A DNA stretch of 33,303 nt from Haplomitrium mnioides (lineage: Eukaryota; Marchantiophyta; Haplomitriopsida; Calobryales): NCBI GenBank assembly GCA_049999725.1, contig JBNGIS010008155.1:1-33303 (forward strand). The letters are read 5' to 3'. Position 1 is the stretch's first letter, and each line of letters starts with the position of its first letter. The notes below the pieces were generated by a model that did no database searches, was not told the origin of the DNA, and saw only the letters and a list, made by a program, of their open reading frames with translations. Below, one piece after another: positions 19,536-29,835 of this stretch. Made by a program: the position numbers and the translations under genes.

Positions 19536-20350
19536 AAAAGAGTCTCATGAGCTTCTATAGCTACAAGAACAATAGTAAGTTTGTAATAAATAAATAAATA
19601 ACAAATACATTATGTGCATAGAGTCTCATTTGCATTTGAGGTTGCAAACACAACAATAGGATTGCAATAATAAGAGAGCAAAAGAGAAATAAATCCTATA
19701 TACATATAGGGTCTCATTAACATAATGGCTTACCAGCCACAACATTTACTTTGTAATTATATGAGAACAAAAGAGGAAATAAATCTTGTGTGTATTTAGT
19801 GTATTAGGGATGCAAAAGGTTACAAAGCATAATAACAAGAGAACCAAAAAGATAAGAAATTTCTTGAGAGCCTTGAGTCTTTTGTGTATGAATAGTTTTA
19901 CAAGCAAAATGGTTATATGCAAGAAGAAAATTGTAATAATAAAAGAAGAAAAGAAAGAAGTGAATCTCTTGTACTGAAGAAGCTCAATGCGTGCATGGGG
20001 TTACAAAAAACAACACTTACTTTTCAATAATAAGAAAGCTATAGTGGCAATGAATTCTATGCACATATGGAGTCTCCTACCTGCAAAGGGTGACATATAT
20101 AGCAAAACATTTTTAATAGTAAGAGAACAAAAGAAGAAACCAATCTTATGCAGAGATGGAGTCTCATACACCCAATGAGTTGCAAACCACAGAACTAATC
20201 TTGTAGTAATATGAGAACAAATGAGGAAACAAATCTCTTGTGCACATAGAGTTTCTTTCATATATAGGGTTAAAAAGCACAACAATAATTTTGCAATAAT
20301 AATAGAAGAAAAGAGACAACAAATCTCATGCCGCATAGAGTCTCATATCA
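19536..20350. repeat. Tandem array, about nine units near 88 bp
   Basis: Units share GAGTCTCAT..GCA, GGGTTGCAAA.CACAACA, TTGCAATAATAAGAGAACAAAAGAGGAAA and AAATCTTATGCACATA. Starts fall near 19541, 19620, 19707, 19797, 19880, 19980, 20068, 20157 and 20249. Units differ by many substitutions. The open frames in both directions at 19786-20415 are products of the array. The TGCACATAGAGTCTC part resembles the GCATAG motif arrays elsewhere in the window. Confidence 0.9.
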
Positions 20351-21170
20351 AAAAAATAAAGTTCAAAGCAATCCATTCTAAAAAGAATACAAAAAGCACA
20401 AATATGCCTATGTAAATAAAAACCAAAACATTTTCTCATCTTTGTCAAACTCCAAAATGGATCTCTCCTACAATGATTTTATCTCTTCATATGCTTCGCA
20501 AACAACAAATCTATTGGGTTGGGAATTTAGACATTTGGAAAATGAGTTCTCCAATGCTTTGTAAGATCACATAAACTTAAAATGCAATAGGGATCTTTGT
20601 CTTTCGAATAAGTTGTATAACAATCATAAACTTCTAATTTGGAGAAATTGTTAGGAAAATTATATATTTTATGAGTCAATATTCTCTCACAATGACTCTA
20701 GAAAAAAAGCGTATGTCCATTCACGTGCAAATATGCCTCTAGCAAATAAATCTCTCATTCCAAAGAGGTCTCTAGGATCTACATTTTTTAGTTCTTGTAT
20801 CCTCATCAATAATATTAATTTGGATATTATTCCACAAATAATGGCAACACCATGCAAAGTAATGTAATTGGACTACTTTGCATCTTTTCTAGTTATTCTT
20901 TATTGTAACATGATATATCGACTCTTTATGCTTTGTTGAAGTATGTTTCTTTGACGGTCTTGATATAATCCTTTTTGCACAATGACACACAATTATTTTT
21001 GCAACATAAAGTTCTCTTCAACTTCATAATTGATCTGAGATTGAGTTTGTTTCTTAGTAAAACTCTTCTCACGATTGACTTTCAGCAAAGATCTATCACA
21101 TAATAGATTTACCCATTTCGATATATAAGAAACATGAGAGAACCTAGAAGATATCATAAAATAAGTTACC

Positions 21171-22267
21171 TTGTTTCTAGGGTTGGTTAGCTCATGACTT
21201 ATCTATAGTTAAGTAAGTTCACTATGCTTAGCTATATGTTTAAGCTAGTGAGACAAGTGAACATTGTTAAGATAACACACTATACAAAAGAGAAGGAGTG
21301 AGCAAGGTTTGAGTGCAAGAGCATTAACTAACATGTAAGCTACATTGGCACTTGATCATTACACATAGAATTCCAATCAACTTACTAGATTCTATAGTGT
21401 TTTATGCATATTGGATATTTTCCAATATTTGAGGATGCTATCCAAGCATTCCAACATGTTATTAGAGCTTATTGCAAGATACAAGGAGTGTGTGAAGATG
21501 TTTTTGGACAAGTGATGGATTTTTATCTCTCTTGAAGAAGATGCATTCTTCATATTACTTGGTGGAGTTTTGAGGTATCAACACACAATGAGGAGTTAAC
21601 AATATATTGTTGCAACAACTCACCAATTAAAATGTTAGATTGAGCATCTTGCAACATTTCATTTGGTGCTCAGATTATTGTTTCCAAGAGAGGTTACCCT
21701 GAAATTACTATTTACAACATAATCTATTATCAAGGTAGAGGATCATAAATTTGGTTTTTATCATAAATTGTCAAAGAAGCTAACTAATAGCAAATTTTTA
21801 GTCTTATCAACTATGTGTGACTATAATTCAATATATTAAATGTTCAAAGAGGCAAATCTAAATGCAACTATGTTTGGTTATATTTCATTGCTTTAAGAGG
21901 AAAATTTGAAATGCAACTATATTCCACAAAAGTTGAGCTACAACACTAGCATTATTTGATGTGGTTCATAGAGATAATTAGTTGGTGAGAGTTTGTAGTA
22001 ATCATGGCTAACACACATATTTTGCATCTCAAGTAGCTTCTTAAATAACTCAAGAAGTTTTTTTAAGTATTTGCAGGATTTGAGAAGCATAGCTCATTGT
22101 GTAGAAGAAGGATTCAAAATAACAAACACCTATGAAACTATTGAAAACAAAGATAGTTGAAGCTTATTGTTGAGTAGAAGCATCAAGCATTGTTTAGGCT
22201 GAAAATATCACTCAACATTCTAATATTTGAATGATTTGATCAACAAAAAAGAAAAGGAGGAAGAAAT
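21171..22267. other. Unassigned region with an initiator-Met-like primer-binding site
   Basis: TGTTATTAGAGC at 21457-21468, directly after ...CCAACA, matches the initiator-Met primer-binding consensus TGGTATCAGAGC at ten of twelve positions. It could mark the end of an LTR lying to its left on the plus strand. Downstream, 21470-22260 is AT-rich. One frame near 22080-22190 reads DLRSIAHCVEEGFKITNTYETIE, weakly like a copia gag, but stops surround it. I cannot define an element. Confidence 0.3.
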
Positions 22268-22546
22268 TCAACATTTCTTTTTGCACAACATCTCTTTTTT
22301 GTAAAGAAAATGATCGTGCATAGCATTGCATTGCATATTTGAATCAATCTCATCTTTCAGAAAAATTCCATCAATTGAAGACAATTTTTCACTGACTACT
22401 ACCATCGTTTCTTTATCACATTTTTGGCACATACATGTTGAAGGCAATGGTAGCTTTTGAAAAGCAGGGAGAGCTTTTTTTATAATTGCGCTAATCTTAT
22501 TTTGCATCATAAAGAGGTTTTGAGCTCGAGAACTTTCCTTTTCCAA
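22268..22546 (-). pseudogene. Unrecognised Cys-rich open frame (92 codons)
   Basis: I do not recognise this frame. It has a basic start, then LPAFQKLPLP followed by CMCQKCDKE (two closely spaced CxxC-like pairs), then a second Cys cluster near the end (MLCKKKC). It lies on the same strand and upstream of the uncharacterised protein relic, so it could be a decayed 5' exon of it. No similarity that I can see proves that. It may equally be a chance frame, since AT-rich DNA here rarely stays open this long but sometimes does. Confidence 0.25.
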
Positions 22547-23379
22547 TTGTAAGCCTCTACCTAATGACCTTGAGAGAATTCTTACGATAAAAAGAAGAAG
22601 CCTTTCTTATTTTCTATACTAAATTTCACTATCAACATTTTTGAAATCTCAGCTAAGAGATATTTCCCAAGTTTGTCATTCAACAAGGCATTCATATTGT
22701 CTTCTATAGTTTTTCAGGCTATGTGGTTTAATAAAAACTCATAAATGATACGTTAATAAAATATAATTACCAAGTGTTAAAATAGAAGATTGGAAAGAAT
22801 TGTGCAATTTAAAGAGCACAAAAGTCATGGAAATGAAGTTCAATTGGATCTACATCGATGTGTCAGCAACACAATTGGATCTACATCAACTTATTATTGG
22901 CTTTGTAATAACTTTGGCAAAAATAGTAGAATAGAAATGAATTCATCAATATTAGATTTTGATATGTTAGAAATCATGCTTTAGAATAGAATTCAATGTT
23001 TAGTCGAATGCAAGCATGGGCAAGTGCATCTCACGTCAGACCAAGAGACTAGATGATCATTAAGACCTTTGGAAGAACCAAATGATCAAACCTCCAATAT
23101 GGTGAGCATGCTCAAGGGTTGTGGGAAAGGTTTTAAGTATTTCTTCCTATGGGTGTGTTAGTAGATTGTTTATATATTTATAATTAAGAAGAAGAGATTG
23201 AGGAATCGCATGATGAGCACAAGCAAGGATCCAACAGCCAACAACATTGACACTCAGTAATCAGTCAAGGGATAGTATCTGTTATAGGAGGAAAACAAAA
23301 TAGCAAGTACTTGATACTGAGGGAAGATGGAAGATTGATGAAGAAAAATACAAGGCGATTGAATGAGGATTCAGCAAAA
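22547..23379. other. Unassigned AT-rich sequence
   Basis: No domain is recognisable. CAATTGGATCTACATC occurs twice (22841-22856 and 22872-22887). A 64-codon plus-strand frame spanning that duplication matches nothing I know. Confidence 0.4.
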
Positions 23380-23562
23380 AGGCTTTCACTCTTCTCTGGA
23401 GGATGTGTCTAGAAGAAGCGGTCGAAACAAATGTGGGGGTGGATGGCAATTTGCCATTTGTGAGTAGTGTGGAAATCTCTCAATCACTTGATGAGTGGTG
23501 CGATTTTGGTTCTAGAGTCTTGAAGAGAAACAAGAGTAGCAAGATCCCTCAGAATGTGTTCT
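23380..23562 (+). pseudogene. Unrecognised open segment (about 60 codons)
   Basis: The frame from AAGGCTTTCACT reads KAFTLLWRMCLEEAVETN and continues FVSSVEISQSLDEWCDFGS to a stop at about 23562. Composition looks protein-like (no low-complexity runs, mixed residues) and the DNA is less AT-rich than its neighbours. There is no start codon and an upstream stop lies near 23355. I do not recognise a family. It might be a captured gene fragment or simply open LTR sequence. Confidence 0.2.
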
Positions 23563-24342
23563 GAAGTCGAACATGCATTTGGTATCCTAAAGCATCTTTC
23601 TTTGGAGGAAGAGAAGTGTTATCCTCATTACAAGGTATACATGTTTAGGGTAGAACAAAAAAGTTGAAAACATGAACGTAGTATGGATTAGAACTGTTCT
23701 TCGGCTAGGATGAATGTGAGACTATACAGAAAATAAAATAAAAAATAGAAGTGTTCAATGTGACAATAACTGAGAGGAAGGTAGAATTTGATATATGAGT
23801 GTGTTGATTGTTGGTGTCAAGGTGACCTCTTGTATATACTTAGCGAAAGATCCACACTGTCAAGATTACATCACGAAGATTTACATATTGCCCAAGTGTG
23901 AATTCTTGAAGACATATATGGTTAGTACATGTTATGTTTGTGTCCTCGTGTTTCCTTTCATGAGTGTTCTTATTTGCTATGTCTAATTATCTCCTTTATT
24001 TATATATTTTTTGCGTAGTTGTTTTATACTAGCTTTGTTGGCAAATGTATCGTGAAGTCAAGGCATAGAATAGAAGGCCATCCTCAGATTCAATTGCTTG
24101 CCTTGTCATTTATGTTGTTTCTATGTCTATGTGTTCAGGTGTTAGTGTAGAGAGTATAAAAAAGGACTATGTCCAAAATAAAAAGTTTAGCTCTTTGTGT
24201 AGTGTTATGCTTCCAACCACATTGTTGCAATTTGAATCCTTTGTAAGGTGTGCATTCAACTTAAGCTGCACCAATTAAGTTTCAACCTAGTGGTGTCGGC
24301 TTGACCTGTTCTACATAGCTAATTCTCACATAGCAACAACTC
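23563..24342 (+). repeat. Probable right part of an orphan LTR
   Basis: TATAAAAAA at 24155-24163 is a TATA-like box. AAAATAAAA follows at about 24174-24182, and the segment ends ...CATAGCAACA just before TGGTATCAG at 24343-24351, the first nine bases of an initiator-Met primer-binding site. That order (TATA, polyadenylation-like signal, terminal CA, primer-binding site) fits the right half of an LTR on the plus strand. I could not fix its left end and found no second LTR copy in the window. Confidence 0.4.
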
Positions 24343-24351
24343 TGGTATCAG

Positions 24352-25667
24352 TTGGCTCTTAGATATCAAAGTGTGAGGATCTCTTGCACCTCCTAGATTA
24401 TATCTCACCAATGTGAATAAAGTTTATACTTGCTCACTTGACTAGTCAATGATTGTTAGATTGGTTTCCATTTCTCTTTCTACACCTCTTTGACATTACA
24501 ATATCTGCCTCCCCATCATTATGATCCACACACTCCCCCTTGATACATTCCTCCCTCACTATCGCAGTTCTTTAACTATGTTGCTCCCATTGTCGGTAAT
24601 CGCAAAATTTACTCCCAAATGAAGTGACATGTGGGCTTCTATGGTGAGGTCAGACATAGTGACATTGGCTTTGGTTGTGTTAAGTTGGCTAGTTTGTGTC
24701 TAGCTACTAGTCTGCCCAAAGCATCCTTCTTAGAAATGGTCCATAAGTGACACTAACATGCCAGATGTTGTTCTCCCTTCTCTCATTTTGTATCAATTGT
24801 TAGTTTTTGGGTTCTTCTTTATCAATTGTTGTCAGTTGTTAGTTTTTGATTTCTCTCTTATTGTCCATGGCTACACAAACTTCTGATTTAGCAAGATTCC
24901 ATCCATGACTTCATAGCGCACCTCCATCCAATGCGCACTACATGTTATACCCAACCTAAGATGAGATTCCATTCCCAAAGTTTCATTCTATTATGTCCTG
25001 ATAAGTAGTATAGACATAGACAGAAGTAATCTTGTACGACACACTTGAACTTCAATGTGCAGATTTATAGAGAGTTAGCACATGTATATTTGGCTCAATT
25101 TTCACAAGGAGATATTGATCTTGAAGCTGAATTTAAGAATTCCATTTCTCAAATCCATATTGAGTTCATTAGTGGATGAAAGATAGACAAAAATCAGCAT
25201 GAAGTCAGGCCTAGCCCGGATTGTTGCTCAAGAAGACTAGCGTGTTGTTCACTACCTTACTCCCTTAGAGCTTATTGATCGATCACTCATTACTTGCTAG
25301 ATTTTGCATTCACTGCCAATAGGAAGAGGATCGCAATGTTGTTGATCGCGAACAATTACTTTGCCTCAGCCTAGCCCCTCATCAATTAGTTTACCAAAAC
25401 CCCTTGAATATTGATGTCATATTCTATCATGGCATGTTAGTGGATTCATGACATAAAATGAATTTGATATCTTGCTTATATGCTTAGAGTTCAAAATTCA
25501 ACCGGTTCCTCCTTCTCCTCACATGTCACCAACGCACTCTCTGCTCTATAGAGTATACTACAACGATTCCTTGAATATTACCGGGGAGTACTCAAAACCT
25601 AATGCTATACTGAAACTTAGTCCAAGGAAGGCGTAGACCAAAGCTAGGCTCTTCTCCCTATGCCCAT
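24352..25667 (+). other. Possible leader between orphan LTR and copia-2 gag
   Basis: There is no sustained open frame. TATCAATTGTTAGTTTTTGG-like sequence is partly doubled near 24790-24850. The strand and position fit a leader of copia-2, although 1.3 kb is long. A few short frames (DLEAEFKNSISQIHIEF near 25120; RVQNSTGSSFSSHVTNALSA near 25490) look protein-like but match nothing I can name. Confidence 0.35.
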
Positions 25668-26546
25668 ATGCTATTGAAATACCAAGCCTCTAAGTTAAGG
25701 AATACAAATTTTTGGATAGGTAAAGGCTTGTGGGACATAATTCTCATTGGAGATGAGGAATCATCGATTTTACCTATAAATTCTATGGTTGCCCAAGTGT
25801 TGGTAGTTAGAGCATGGATTGAGAATTCCAAAAAAGTTCCATATTATTTATCTGCTAGTGTGATAAGCAATATGTTTTCTTACATCCAACAGTCACAAAC
25901 TCCAAAAAAAGCATGGAATGCACTTTTGAGACTATATAATGTAGACATACAATCTCCAAAAAAATGCAATTGAAGCAAGAGATTCACATGATTTTCAAAA
26001 ACACTCAGTCTTTAAGTGATTATACTATGAGAATCAAAACCATTTCATATTAGTTGGCAAACATTGGTAGTCATGTTGATGATGATGATTTGCTAGCACT
26101 CACTTGAAATGGCCTTCAAAAGGATGCTCTCATTTTTGAACATCTATTGCAATTTGTGAAACAATTTCAGATTTTCAGCAACTAGTAGCAGTAAGACTCA
26201 TCAAGAAAAACATATTTTGTATACATCCAATCCAGAAAATTCAGAATTACAAGCTATCTACTCTCAAAATTGTACAAGAACTTCATCAAACAACTCTTTA
26301 AGAGAAAGAGGTGAAAGGATTGGATTCCAGAATAGAAGTCAGTTTTCAAATTATTCACATGGAAAACAGAGCTATCACAAAAGGCCAGCATTCATCAAGA
26401 GGTCAAGGAAGAGCCTAATCCTCAAAATTTTAAAGAAATGGCCTTGCTTGCAATTTTGTGGGAAATTCGGTCATGTTTTCAAGGATTGTAACAAAAGACA
26501 ATCTCAAGTGAGAGGACAAAAAACTCACTTTGAATCTTATACTTAA
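25668..26546 (+). pseudogene. copia-2 gag with unusual zinc knuckle
   Basis: The frame 25668-25973 reads YQASKLRNTNFWIGKGLWDI, then AQVLVVRAWI, PKKAWNALLRLYNVDIQ. Later pieces in other frames read YTMRIKTI, QLANIGSHVDDDDLLALT and GLQKDAL (26020-26130). This is the normal sequence of copia gag blocks. The knuckle at about 26442-26492 reads PCLQFCGKFGHVFKDC. With the first Cys one residue too early, it is CX3CX4HX4C instead of CX2CX4HX4C. Confidence 0.82.
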
Positions 26547-26619
26547 AGCTTAGGTAGTGTAATCATAGCCAATAGATGATGAGCTCACAACAAAGCTCAA
26601 ATCAATCACAAAATTCACA

Positions 26620-26900
26620 TCAATAATTCCTTTATTCGAGAGCTACTAACCATGTGACTAGTCATGGAGAATGGTTCCATACTATGAAGAAAATGCAACA
26701 ACCTAGCTATGTTGCAACATGGAATGACTTTATGCACCCTATAAAGCATATTGGAGATATGTTCTTATTTGTTGAGAATGAAAGCACTAAGTTTCTCATA
26801 TATATCTTACATACTCAAAATCCCCAAAAATCTGGTTTCAATTAGTCAAATTGTGAACCAATGATATCAAGTGAAGTTTAATACCTATAGAGTTATGTGA
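26620..26900 (+). pseudogene. copia-2 protease region, active-site Asp lost
   Basis: YSRATNHVTSHGEWFH at about 26633-26680 stands where copia proteases read DSGATxH(M/V)T. The catalytic Asp codon is TAT (Tyr) at 26633-26635. The frame continues open to 26845 with PIKHIGDMFLF and FLIYILHTQN, matching the G.G...(I)....L....VLHVP pattern before the pre-integrase region. Confidence 0.7.
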
Positions 26901-26959
26901 AAGATATGAAGTACCAATATAGTTTAAAGAAAAGAGAACAAAATTTGAAGATTATTGGC

Positions 26960-27430
26960 ACTCAATGTAAACATTCCAAACACAAAATCGGCATATATTG
27001 CTAATAAGCAAGGTCTTATTTCAAATCTGGATATTTGGCACAAGAGAGTTGAGGTCACATATATTTCCAAAGACTTTTGAGTCTAGAGAATCACAACTTG
27101 TTCACTATTTTTCCTCATTTGAAAACCAAAGTTATGGATCATGTTTGTGAAACTCGTCAATTCAATAATAGTTTCAAGCAACTTTTTCTCAAAAATGCTC
27201 AAGTGAGCAAACATCTTTTGGAGGTAATTCACTCATATGTATGAAAAATCATAAATCCTTCCATAGATAACAACAAGAAATATGTCAATTTCAATGATGA
27301 TTGTAACAAAAACATTTGGGTTTATTTCACAAAAAGCAAAAGTAACAATTGCTACTTTTAATTAAGAACTGCTAATGAGTTTCTATTTCAAAATGCTCAA
27401 GTTCAATGTTCAATATCAAATATCAGTTTT
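26960..27430 (+). pseudogene. copia-2 pre-integrase and integrase N-terminal part
   Basis: NLDIWHKRVE near 27026-27056 is the LWHxRLGH block. Pieces near 27110-27240 read HLKTK, DHVCETRQFNN and SKHLLEVIHSYV, where the family has HSDVWGP. The first integrase Asp is Tyr (27236-27238) and a stop follows. NNKKYVNFNDDCNKNIWVYF near 27270-27330 is the second Asp block, with its Asp present. Similarity fades after about 27430. Confidence 0.75.
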
Positions 27431-27859
27431 TGACATGGAGTATTGAAAATTGCCAATTTAACGTTCTTGAGTTTTATTAAAAAGCTTTTGATATTTTTTA
27501 ATCAAAAATGTTGAACATCACTGGATTGTGAATATACAAAATGCATTAAAACATTGTTGTTAAATAATTTTCAAGTTTGAGAAAGATATTAATAAGATAA
27601 ATTTTGAGCATAGCATAAAAATTTGTAAGAAATACATTCACTCAATCAAAAGCATCTATATGAGCATGGACTTTACCATCTTTACTTTATATATATATAT
27701 GGTCAAAATCAAACAAGAACAACCATGCTCACTTGACTTCAACATGTATTACTTCGCAAGTTAACTTCATTATTTCATCACCTTATTTAAAATAATGAAC
27801 ATAATAGCAATCAATAAAAACTTGCAACAAAAATAAAGTAAGATTTAGCAATAAGTGTT
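27431..27859. other. Unassigned AT-rich sequence
   Basis: No open frame or domain is visible beyond the truncated integrase. A short TATATATATATATGG tract lies near 27688-27702. Confidence 0.5.
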
Positions 27860-28080
27860 GAGGAGTCCATGTGCGTATAGACTAGGTAGAAGTCTATGTA
27901 TGTAAGGACCCCTATCTAGTTCATGTGTGTGTGGACTCCTGCTAAATCCGTGCAAGTAGGGAATTGCAAGTGCATGCACGTGTAGACAAAGAAGTCCAAA
28001 CACACTTGAACTTGGAAGTCCATTCTTACATGGATATCCAAGTTACTGCATGCATGAACTTGCAAACATGCTAAGAAGTT
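27860..28080. repeat. Degenerate array of 'GTCCATGCGCATAG'-like motifs, copy 2
   Basis: Variants of AGTCCATGTGCGTATAGACT, AGTCTATGTATGTAAGGAC, GTTCATGTGTGTGTGGACTCC and TGCATGCACGTGTAGAC follow each other at about 35-50 bp spacing. The motif matches arrays at 13470-13820 and 32100-32480. The minus-strand open frame 27916-28104 is made by this array. Confidence 0.65.
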
Positions 28081-28690
28081 CTTGAACTCAAATAAGATAA
28101 TCAAATTGACTCAAAAGAATCACTCATCTAACCAAAGGTTTCTTGAAGAACAAGTAGAAGAAGAACGTCTTGGACTCTTATGTGTTGAAAGGACATTCTA
28201 TCTAGGCCTCTTTCTAAGTTACGCAATGGACCTCCAAACCAAGAAAACCTCACCATCATCACTAAACTTTGTGCCTCTCCAACTTTCGAGACATTTCGTC
28301 AATAAAAAGCTCTAATGTCTCCATTTTTTTCAAACAAAGTTTTAAAATTATTTGAAGACCTTGAAGTGATCTCCACATTGTTGACTTCATATATTTCATC
28401 CTTAGAAAACCCTTGGCCTTTGGCTTCTGGCTCTTAACTAGGTTCTTCCCCTACATTGCAAAAAACTATCTCTTATAATATCCCTCACTACAAAAGTAAG
28501 TTGAAACTAGTTGTCTTGAGATGTGATTGTTTTCTCAAAAGTAGGCTTTGGTTTGATTTTCAAAGTCTCTACAACACATTCGTATTTCAATTTTTGGGAT
28601 GAAACATTCCCACTCTTTATAAAATGCTGATGTCAATACTTGACTTTTTGAATTGAGGTCATCTCTAGACCATACCTCTAGTTGTAGTTC
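28081..28690. other. Unassigned sequence
   Basis: A plus frame at 28082-28315 and minus-strand pieces (EPEAKGQGFSKDEIYEVNNVEI near 28370-28440) look partly protein-like. They match no family I can name, and stops are common. Confidence 0.3.
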
Positions 28691-28897
28691 TCATCTCTTG
28701 CAAAAATCTAGGCTTTTGTTGATATGAGCCTTATATATGCATAACAATAAGGTGAGATTCTTTGCTCTATATTTGGTATTCAAAAACTGCCTTGTAACAA
28801 GACTATGATTGCCCTTGAAATTCTTGTAGTGGTATTTGTTAGGGTTCTTGAGGTCAAACTCTGACTTATCCTTTAACCCATACATGGAATCCACCAC
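28691..28897 (-). pseudogene. Unrecognised open frame (68 codons)
   Basis: The minus-strand frame reads MVDSMYGLKDKSEFDLKNPN, then YHYKNFKGNHSLVTRQFLN. Composition is protein-like and the same frame is open for some codons upstream of the Met (HNKYPHSFFTVV). I do not recognise a family. It lies on the strand of gypsy-2 but well beyond its integrase C-terminus, so it could be a fragment of another element or a chance frame. Confidence 0.25.
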
Positions 28898-29835
28898 AAC
28901 AGTGAAAAAAGAATGTGGATACTTGTTGTGAAATTCAGCTCACATGGTGTCAAATGCACAGTTTTCATTGGATCCCATTCATCATTTTACAAAGTGGTAA
29001 GAGATCTTTGTAACACTAAGGAAATCTTGAAACGCATAGTCTATCCTTTTTCCCCATGTTCTTTTTACACAAAAAGGCACGGAAAATGATGTTATTATGC
29101 TCAAACCCTTAAAATTCTACTTTTTTCTATCTTTATCCTCTATATATTGCCTTCTATGTGCTTACTCTTCTACTTCTATGACCTTGAAGATGTTGGAATG
29201 CAAAAGGGACCTTGAGGCTACAAAATGCCTCCAACCACAAAAAAAGTGTTTCTCTTCCTTCCACACTTTGAGCAATACTTCTTCCTCTTCTACACCCTTG
29301 CCTTCCTTCTCTTTATGCATTTCAATTGTCTTACACCACTTCACAAACAAAAGCCCTTTTGAGCTTGAATCTTTGTTTTGTTATTCTTCCAACTTGAGCG
29401 TTCAATATTGTAGTAGTCTCTAACACATGTACGTACCAACTATGTCATGATTGTTCCTCAATCTTAATAATCTTCACTAATTTGGATTTTCCCACCCATT
29501 CTTATTTAAGGATCAAGATCTCCCAAAAGTCAAAAATTCAAAATGCTAATTCTTCACTATCGTACATCTTCCAACAAGTTTAAACATCACAAAAAGATCG
29601 ACAATATCTTTTTTATTGGTTCTAGGCCAATTTTTTTCACCTAATTGTTCAAATGTGCTTCTTAAAATTGTTGGAACTAACTTTGTTGTGATAAGTTATT
29701 TCTTTATTTTTCTGATTTCTACAAAGTAAATTGCTAGAACTCTTATTAAAGCTTTAAAAATTTTCAACAAAAGCAGGGTGAGAAAGCCAAATCCTTCATT
29801 CCGCATATATTTGTTCCCTCATATATACCCCCTCT
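28898..29835. other. Unassigned sequence 3' of gypsy-2 integrase
   Basis: The open frames on both strands at 29097-29423 are complementary: a plus Ser/Leu-rich one and a minus Glu/Lys-rich one across CTTCTTCCTCTTCT-type sequence. They look like compositional artefacts. No LTR or polypurine tract could be identified. Confidence 0.35.

Larger units (their letters stand above)
14220..21170 (-). pseudogene. Relic of an uncharacterised eukaryotic protein family (DUF7869-like), interrupted by gypsy-1
   Basis: Pieces appear in the family's order on the minus strand. First is a Cys-rich N-terminus near 20930-21030 (CCKNNCVSLCKKDYI). Next, near 20520-20680, comes THKIYNFPNN followed by KHWRTHFPNV. 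The core is at 18987-19262: LYVKLDN..GKNKNK near 19070-19110, then FLLVSHLHAQIH at about 18965-19001 (family consensus like VGHTHEDID), then KCLKQVKAF and LSYNPKPQDITF. From 18670 to 18160 about 185 codons hold only three stops. The C-terminus resumes at 14311-14222 (RKSNNAINIDDNRVNIN). Gypsy-1 splits it, and a tandem array lies between N-terminus and core. The family name is from memory and its function is unknown; it may be transposon-encoded. Confidence 0.72.
25668..27430 (+). mobile_element. Truncated Ty1/copia fragment (copia-2): gag, protease, integrase start
   Basis: It is a second, different copia element on the plus strand, cut off inside integrase. No reverse transcriptase, RNase H or 3' LTR follows. 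Its gag type differs from copia-1, so the two are not copies of one another. Stops and frameshifts are frequent. It may belong with the LTR end and primer-binding site at about 24343. Confidence 0.82.

Noticed and set aside
20001-20336. 111-codon minus-strand open frame
   Set aside because: It lies wholly within the 88-bp tandem array, on both strands of which chance frames stay open. No domain is visible.
29097-29423. 108-codon plus-strand frame starting like a signal peptide
   Set aside because: The hydrophobic start and Ser-rich remainder reflect CTT/TCT-rich DNA. The opposite strand is equally open and Glu/Lys-rich, so this is composition, not a gene.
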